Positions 29,837 through 33,429 of a stretch of 33,429 nt of DNA are shown piece by piece. Made by a program: the position numbers and the translations under genes. The DNA is taken from positions 1 through 33,429 of the IMG/VR virus record IMGVR_UViG_3300020205_003285, one strand, 5' to 3'. The stretch's first letter is position 1. Every line of letters begins with the position of its first letter. The notes under the pieces are model-generated. The model did not search any database. It was not told the origin of the DNA and saw nothing but the letters and a program-made list of their open reading frames with translations. Origin of the DNA: a virus.

Positions 29837-31198
29837 ATGTCTATTGATAAGAATTTTGTAGTAAAGAATGGTCTTGAGGTTAATACAAATCTCATTCTTG
29901 CAAATGCTGTAACAAATCAAGTTGGTATTGCTACCACCGTTACAAAATACACTCTACATGTTAATGGTGGTATTGGTGCAACTAATTTATCAGTAACTGG
30001 TGTAGCAACGTTTCCTCAAGTAGTATTAACAGGAACCGTAAGTGTTGCAAATTCGACTGGGGAATCGGGACAATATTTAAAATCTACTGGAACTGGTGTT
30101 ATCTGGGAAGATTTTCCTGTAGGTAGAACATCTACTACATTTGTTGCAGCAGCAGGACAAGACACATTTAATTTTGCTTATGCTGTTGGTCTTATTGATG
30201 TCTTTGTAAATGGCATCAAACTTACTCCATCAGAATTTAATGCTTCTGATGGAGTTTCAATTGTATTGAACACTACATGTTTTGGTGGAGAAGTTGTAGA
30301 TGTTCATGCATACTCTGTATCAGGAATTGGTGTTGGTGGAACTGGTATCACTGGTCTTACCGTTCAAGATGAAGGTTCAACTATTGGTACTCCTCAAGGT
30401 GTAACATCAATTAACTTCATTGGTGCTGGATTAACTGCGTCGGCATCTGGTGCAGGTTTAACTGTAAGTTTGCAAGATGCTTGGTATCCAACATCTGCTG
30501 GCATAAGCACACTTTCAAATGTTGGTATTGCAACCACAAATCCAAGATTTGCATTAGAAGTTGGTTCAGTTGGTTATGGCGGCACTGCCTTGTGGGTTAA
30601 TGGCAACGCAAGAATTACTGGAATTTTAACAGTTGGAACTTCTAGTATTGTTCTTAATGGATTATCTGATACTCTAACAGTTCCAAATCTTGTTGTTACA
30701 AATTCTTCTACTGGTGTTATTGGTGCGGCAGTTACTGTAAGAGATGGTGGTGGAGATTTAGGTCTTGCAAAAATCATTGATTTTGGAGAGAACCTTTCAG
30801 TATCATTTGCATCTGGTATTGCAACTGTTACTGGATTTTCTTTTTGGGAAACATATTCTGCAGGAGTTTACATTCATACTCTTGCAAGTGTTGGTAATGT
30901 TGGTATTGGAACAACAGTTCCACTAGATAGACTTTCAGTTGTTGGTAACACATCTGCTACAGGAACTACCTTTACAAATAGGTTAAGTGTAGGAACTGGT
31001 GGAACTGTAATTAATACAACTTCTGATGGTTTAGTTGGTATTGGAACCACGAATCCAACATCAAAACTGACTGTTTTGGGTGGTGATATTTCTGTTGGTG
31101 TTAGCACTTCTCATGGTGTTATTCTCACATCACCAAATGGAACTCACTATCGTTTGATTGTAGCTGATAATGGCACACTCAGCACCACTACTGTCTAA
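29837..31198 (+). CDS. Tail fibre-like structural protein, 453 aa
   Basis: The protein begins MSIDKNFVVKNGLEVNTNLILANAVTNQVGIATTVTKYTLHVNGGIGATNLSVTGVATF, the repeated strand pattern of cyanophage fibres. A domain at about 94-160 (TSTTFVAAAGQDTFNFAYAVGLIDVFVNGIKLTPSEFNASDGVSIVLN) is a receptor or spacer-type module. Many short VGIGTTxPxxxLxV repeats follow. A GGTGGAG ribosome-binding site lies upstream. No autoprocessing domain is present. Host-binding role is inferred. Confidence 0.75.
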   Translation: MSIDKNFVVKNGLEVNTNLILANAVTNQVGIATTVTKYTLHVNGGIGATNLSVTGVATFPQVVLTGTVSVANSTGESGQYLKSTGTGVIWEDFPVGRTSTTFVAAAGQDTFNFAYAVGLIDVFVNGIKLTPSEFNASDGVSIVLNTTCFGGEVVDVHAYSVSGIGVGGTGITGLTVQDEGSTIGTPQGVTSINFIGAGLTASASGAGLTVSLQDAWYPTSAGISTLSNVGIATTNPRFALEVGSVGYGGTALWVNGNARITGILTVGTSSIVLNGLSDTLTVPNLVVTNSSTGVIGAAVTVRDGGGDLGLAKIIDFGENLSVSFASGIATVTGFSFWETYSAGVYIHTLASVGNVGIGTTVPLDRLSVVGNTSATGTTFTNRLSVGTGGTVINTTSDGLVGIGTTNPTSKLTVLGGDISVGVSTSHGVILTSPNGTHYRLIVADNGTLSTTTV

Positions 31199-31204
31199 TA
31201 AATA
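31197..31204 (+). promoter_or_regulatory. Late promoter overlapping a stop codon
   Basis: AATAAATA overlaps the TAA (31196-31198) of the previous fibre gene and lies 20 nt before the next ATG. Confidence 0.55.
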
Positions 31205-31224
31205 AAACATAAGGAACTCCAGAG

Positions 31225-32400
31225 ATGGCAAATAACAGAGAACTATCACAATTTGGAAACTTTATAATCGTCAATGATACCTCAAAAAATATTGGTATCA
31301 GTACGGATGTAATTATTTCTGGAGTTCTAACTGCCACCAGGTATTATGGTGATGGATCACAACTTACTGGAATCGCAACAGTCGGTGGCGGAACATCTTT
31401 AGGGATTACAACAATTTCTCAACTGACTGTTACTGGAATTACAACTCTTGGAGTTGTATCGGCAACAAGTCTAAATGTATCTGGCGTCTCTACATTTGGA
31501 AATATTGTTTTAAATCCAGTAGGAATTATTACTGCCAAAGTAGGAGTTGTAACTTATTATGGTGATGGTTCCAAACTAACTGGTGTTATTTCTGGTGTTG
31601 GAATCAGGACTGCAGGAGGAACTGTAGGATCTGGTGCAACAGTATTAGATTTCCGTGGATCTGGAATTTCTACTGTTACTGTTGGATCTGGAATCGGAAC
31701 TATCTTCATTCAAGGTGGTGGTGGAGGTTCAGTTAGCATTAGTAGTGTTGCACCGGTATCACCATCAAGTGGAGATTTGTGGTATAGTATTGATTATGGA
31801 AGAACTTTTGTTTATTATGATGAAGTTGTATTAGGTGTTGGTTCATCTGCATTCTGGGTAGATGCCGCACCATTCAATGTAAATCTTTCTCAATTTGATA
31901 GTTTAACGGTTACGAATCTTACAGTTAGTAATACTACAAGACTTCTTGGTATTACTACTGCAAATACACTTAATGTTACTGGAATTACTACATTAAATAC
32001 CTTAAATGTTACTGGAATTACTACATTAAATACATTAAGTGCATTAAATGTTACTGGAATTACGACTCTCGCAAGTCTCAATGTAGGAGGTGTAAACTCA
32101 TCAGGTATTGTCACTGCAGTTGATTTTAACTCCACATCTGATGTTAATCTTAAAGAAAATATTAGCACTATTAATAGTGCTCTAGAAACTGTAAATCAAC
32201 TTCGTGGTGTTTCATTTGATTGGAAGGATACTGGAAGAAGATCTTATGGTGTAATCGCACAAGAGATTGAAGAAATACTTCCAGAACTCGTTTCAAATTC
32301 TGATATAAAAACGGTAAATTATAATGGTATTATTGGAGTTCTGATTGAAGCAGTAAAAGAACTTTCTGCTGAAATTCAAGAATTTAAGAGTAATAAATAA
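31225..32400 (+). CDS. Tail fibre with S74 autoprocessing chaperone domain
   Basis: The 391-aa protein has fibre repeats (two YYGDGSxLTG modules near residues 40 and 112; LNVTGITTL repeats around 247-282) and a C-terminal peptidase S74 intramolecular chaperone (305-391). SDVNLK (305-310) matches the S-D-x-x-x-K Ser-Lys dyad of endosialidase-type chaperones. Cleavage just before S305 would release the last 87 residues after trimer folding. The ribosome-binding site is AAGGAA. Confidence 0.87.
   Translation: MANNRELSQFGNFIIVNDTSKNIGISTDVIISGVLTATRYYGDGSQLTGIATVGGGTSLGITTISQLTVTGITTLGVVSATSLNVSGVSTFGNIVLNPVGIITAKVGVVTYYGDGSKLTGVISGVGIRTAGGTVGSGATVLDFRGSGISTVTVGSGIGTIFIQGGGGGSVSISSVAPVSPSSGDLWYSIDYGRTFVYYDEVVLGVGSSAFWVDAAPFNVNLSQFDSLTVTNLTVSNTTRLLGITTANTLNVTGITTLNTLNVTGITTLNTLSALNVTGITTLASLNVGGVNSSGIVTAVDFNSTSDVNLKENISTINSALETVNQLRGVSFDWKDTGRRSYGVIAQEIEEILPELVSNSDIKTVNYNGIIGVLIEAVKELSAEIQEFKSNK
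31972..32063 (+). repeat. 33-nt in-frame tandem repeats in the fibre gene
   Basis: The 29-nt block beginning AATGTTACTGGAATTAC occurs at 31972-32000 and again at 32005-32033, a 33-nt period. A third partial copy starts at 32047, offset by an extra 9 nt. Each unit encodes NVTGITTLNT(L). Confidence 0.85.
32392..32399 (+). promoter_or_regulatory. Putative late promoter at the end of the S74 fibre gene
   Basis: AATAAATA lies in the last codons and stop of the fibre gene, 31 nt upstream of the next ATG. Confidence 0.5.
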
Positions 32401-32429
32401 GATAAGTAAAGCCGAGTGGAAACACGACG

Positions 32430-32789
32430 ATGGCCATCAAAATATCAGGAACTACCGTCATAGGTGATTCCCGAAGTTTGGAAAATGTTGGAATTGGATC
32501 TACAACAATTACCACACTTTTCAGCGGAATCACGACAACAGCAACAAACAAAACTCTTGCAAATCGTGAGTTTTGTGAAGTTGTTGGTGCAGGTCTTACA
32601 ATAAGTTTACCTGCAAATCCAATTCCAGGTAATGTAGTCAAGATTGGTGTTGGTACTTTTACCGACACTGTTGTTGGTAGGAATGGAAAAAATATAATGA
32701 AATTGGCAGAGAATTTAACAATAGATACTCAAAATATAAATCTTGGATTAATTTACGTAGACAATACAATCGGTTGGAGGATTTTCTAA
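32430..32789 (+). CDS. 119-aa small structural protein
   Basis: The protein begins MAIKISGTTVIGDSRSLENVGIGSTTITTLFSGITTTATNKTLANREFCEVVGAGLTISLP. It is beta-rich and ends QNINLGLIYVDNTIGWRIF. Similar short proteins occur near fibre genes in cyanophages. Its place before the Gly-rich protein suggests a fibre or capsid decoration role. Confidence 0.65.
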   Translation: MAIKISGTTVIGDSRSLENVGIGSTTITTLFSGITTTATNKTLANREFCEVVGAGLTISLPANPIPGNVVKIGVGTFTDTVVGRNGKNIMKLAENLTIDTQNINLGLIYVDNTIGWRIF

Positions 32790-32790
32790 A

Positions 32791-33429
32791 ATGAGTTTAC
32801 TAAGTCAATTTTTTCCTTCAGGTGGAGGCGCTTCTGGTGCCAATGCAATAAAAACTAATATGCTTCTTGTTGCCGGTGGTTCTGGAGGTAATCCTGGTGG
32901 TGGAAGTACGCCTTGTTGTGTTGGATCTGGAGGTGGCGGCGGGGGTGGCGGAGAAGTTTTTGAATTTGTAAACTATGATATTGCTCCAGGATCTTCTATT
33001 ACTGTTACTGTTGGTTCTGGTGGAGCATCTGGAAGTAATGGTGGAAATAGTTGTGTTGCTATAAGTGGTTCTTATACTTTTGTTGCTAAAGGAGGAACTT
33101 CGGGACAATTATCTGGATGTACATGTTGCATTACACCAGTAGATTCTTGTTCTACTTTTGGTCATAACTACCTATCAGGATCAAAATCTGGTGGTGGTGG
33201 AGGTGCTACAGGTCAAGTTTGTATTACTCCTGGACCTGGCGGAGCTGGATCTAACGCTGGACCTGGCGGAGGCCTTCGCGCAAATCTTGCCGGAATGATT
33301 TATTGTGGAAGAAATTATTCTCCAAATTTATATTGTTCAGGATATCAAAATAATATTAACTGTCCTTCGTCTTGTGTATTTGCATGTTTAACTGCATGTT
33401 CTATTGATTATGATGGAGAAGGTGTTGTA
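32791..33429 (+). CDS. Gly- and Cys-rich adhesin-like structural protein (cut by window end)
   Basis: The frame starts MSLLSQFFPSGGGASGANAIKTNMLLVAGGSGG and stays open for 213 codons to the last base. Glycine runs (a run of eight near residue 50) alternate with many Cys (PCC, CTCC, DSC, CVFAC, LTAC), as in glycine-rich domain proteins and T-even gp38-type adhesins. It begins 1 nt after the previous stop. The C-terminus is outside the window. Confidence 0.72.
   Translation, partial: MSLLSQFFPSGGGASGANAIKTNMLLVAGGSGGNPGGGSTPCCVGSGGGGGGGGEVFEFVNYDIAPGSSITVTVGSGGASGSNGGNSCVAISGSYTFVAKGGTSGQLSGCTCCITPVDSCSTFGHNYLSGSKSGGGGGATGQVCITPGPGGAGSNAGPGGGLRANLAGMIYCGRNYSPNLYCSGYQNNINCPSSCVFACLTACSIDYDGEGVV

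Overview
This window is part of a T4-like cyanophage genome (a marine Synechococcus/Prochlorococcus myovirus; Kyanoviridae-type). The evidence is recognisable T4 core genes (gp33, gp59, gp32, gp4, gp53, gp48, gp54, gp26, hub and spike proteins), the marine cyanophage markers thyX and phoH, AT-rich DNA, tight start/stop overlaps, host-like sigma70 promoters on early genes and T4-type late -10 boxes (NATAAATA) on structural genes.

Layout. (1) 1-6192, replication, nucleotide and transcription genes: two tiny ORFs, a terminator with a sigma70 promoter nested in it, a 57-aa ORF, thyX, a small FmdB-like gene, phoH, a PD-(D/E)XK exonuclease, gp33, gp59 and a conserved 114-aa gene. Two minus-strand genes follow (an unknown and gp4), then gp32 behind a consensus sigma70 promoter. 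(2) 6193-8372, minus strand: baseplate gp53 and gp48 under a late promoter. (3) 8533-20287, plus strand: gp54, gp26, a small chaperone-like ORF, two large hub/tape-measure-like proteins carrying an M23 peptidase and a lytic-transglycosylase-like domain, a gp27-like hub protein, an OB-fold gp5-like protein, a separate spike protein and two paralogous fibre-type proteins. (4) 20288-23086, an accessory island inside the late cluster: small ORFs, tRNA-Leu(UAA), an HNH homing endonuclease, tRNA-Thr(UGU), a Mom-like DNA-modification gene, four consensus-like sigma70 promoters and two terminators. (5) 23128 to the end, fibres: a 1989-aa structural protein, a minus-strand pair of paralogous small proteins, a bidirectional late promoter, fibre genes including one with a peptidase S74 autoprocessing domain, and a truncated Gly/Cys-rich adhesin-like gene.

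How it works together. Host sigma70 promoters would express the small genes, thyX, replication genes, tRNAs and the island early. gp33 is the phage late-transcription co-activator, which should then switch on the NATAAATA late promoters of the structural operons. The lysozyme domain of T4 gp5 seems to be absent, and peptidoglycan-cutting domains sit instead on the two neighbouring hub proteins.

The strongest new observations are: a canonical -1 slippery heptamer with a downstream hairpin at the end of gp26, leading in frame into the small ORF just before the tape-measure-like gene (lambda G/GT-like); sigma70 promoters embedded in the 3' ends of small genes or in terminators; a homing-endonuclease leader hairpin with a late promoter in its loop; a Mom-like gene; and a perfect palindromic bidirectional late promoter. 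All functional calls come from reading the sequence; no database search was run.
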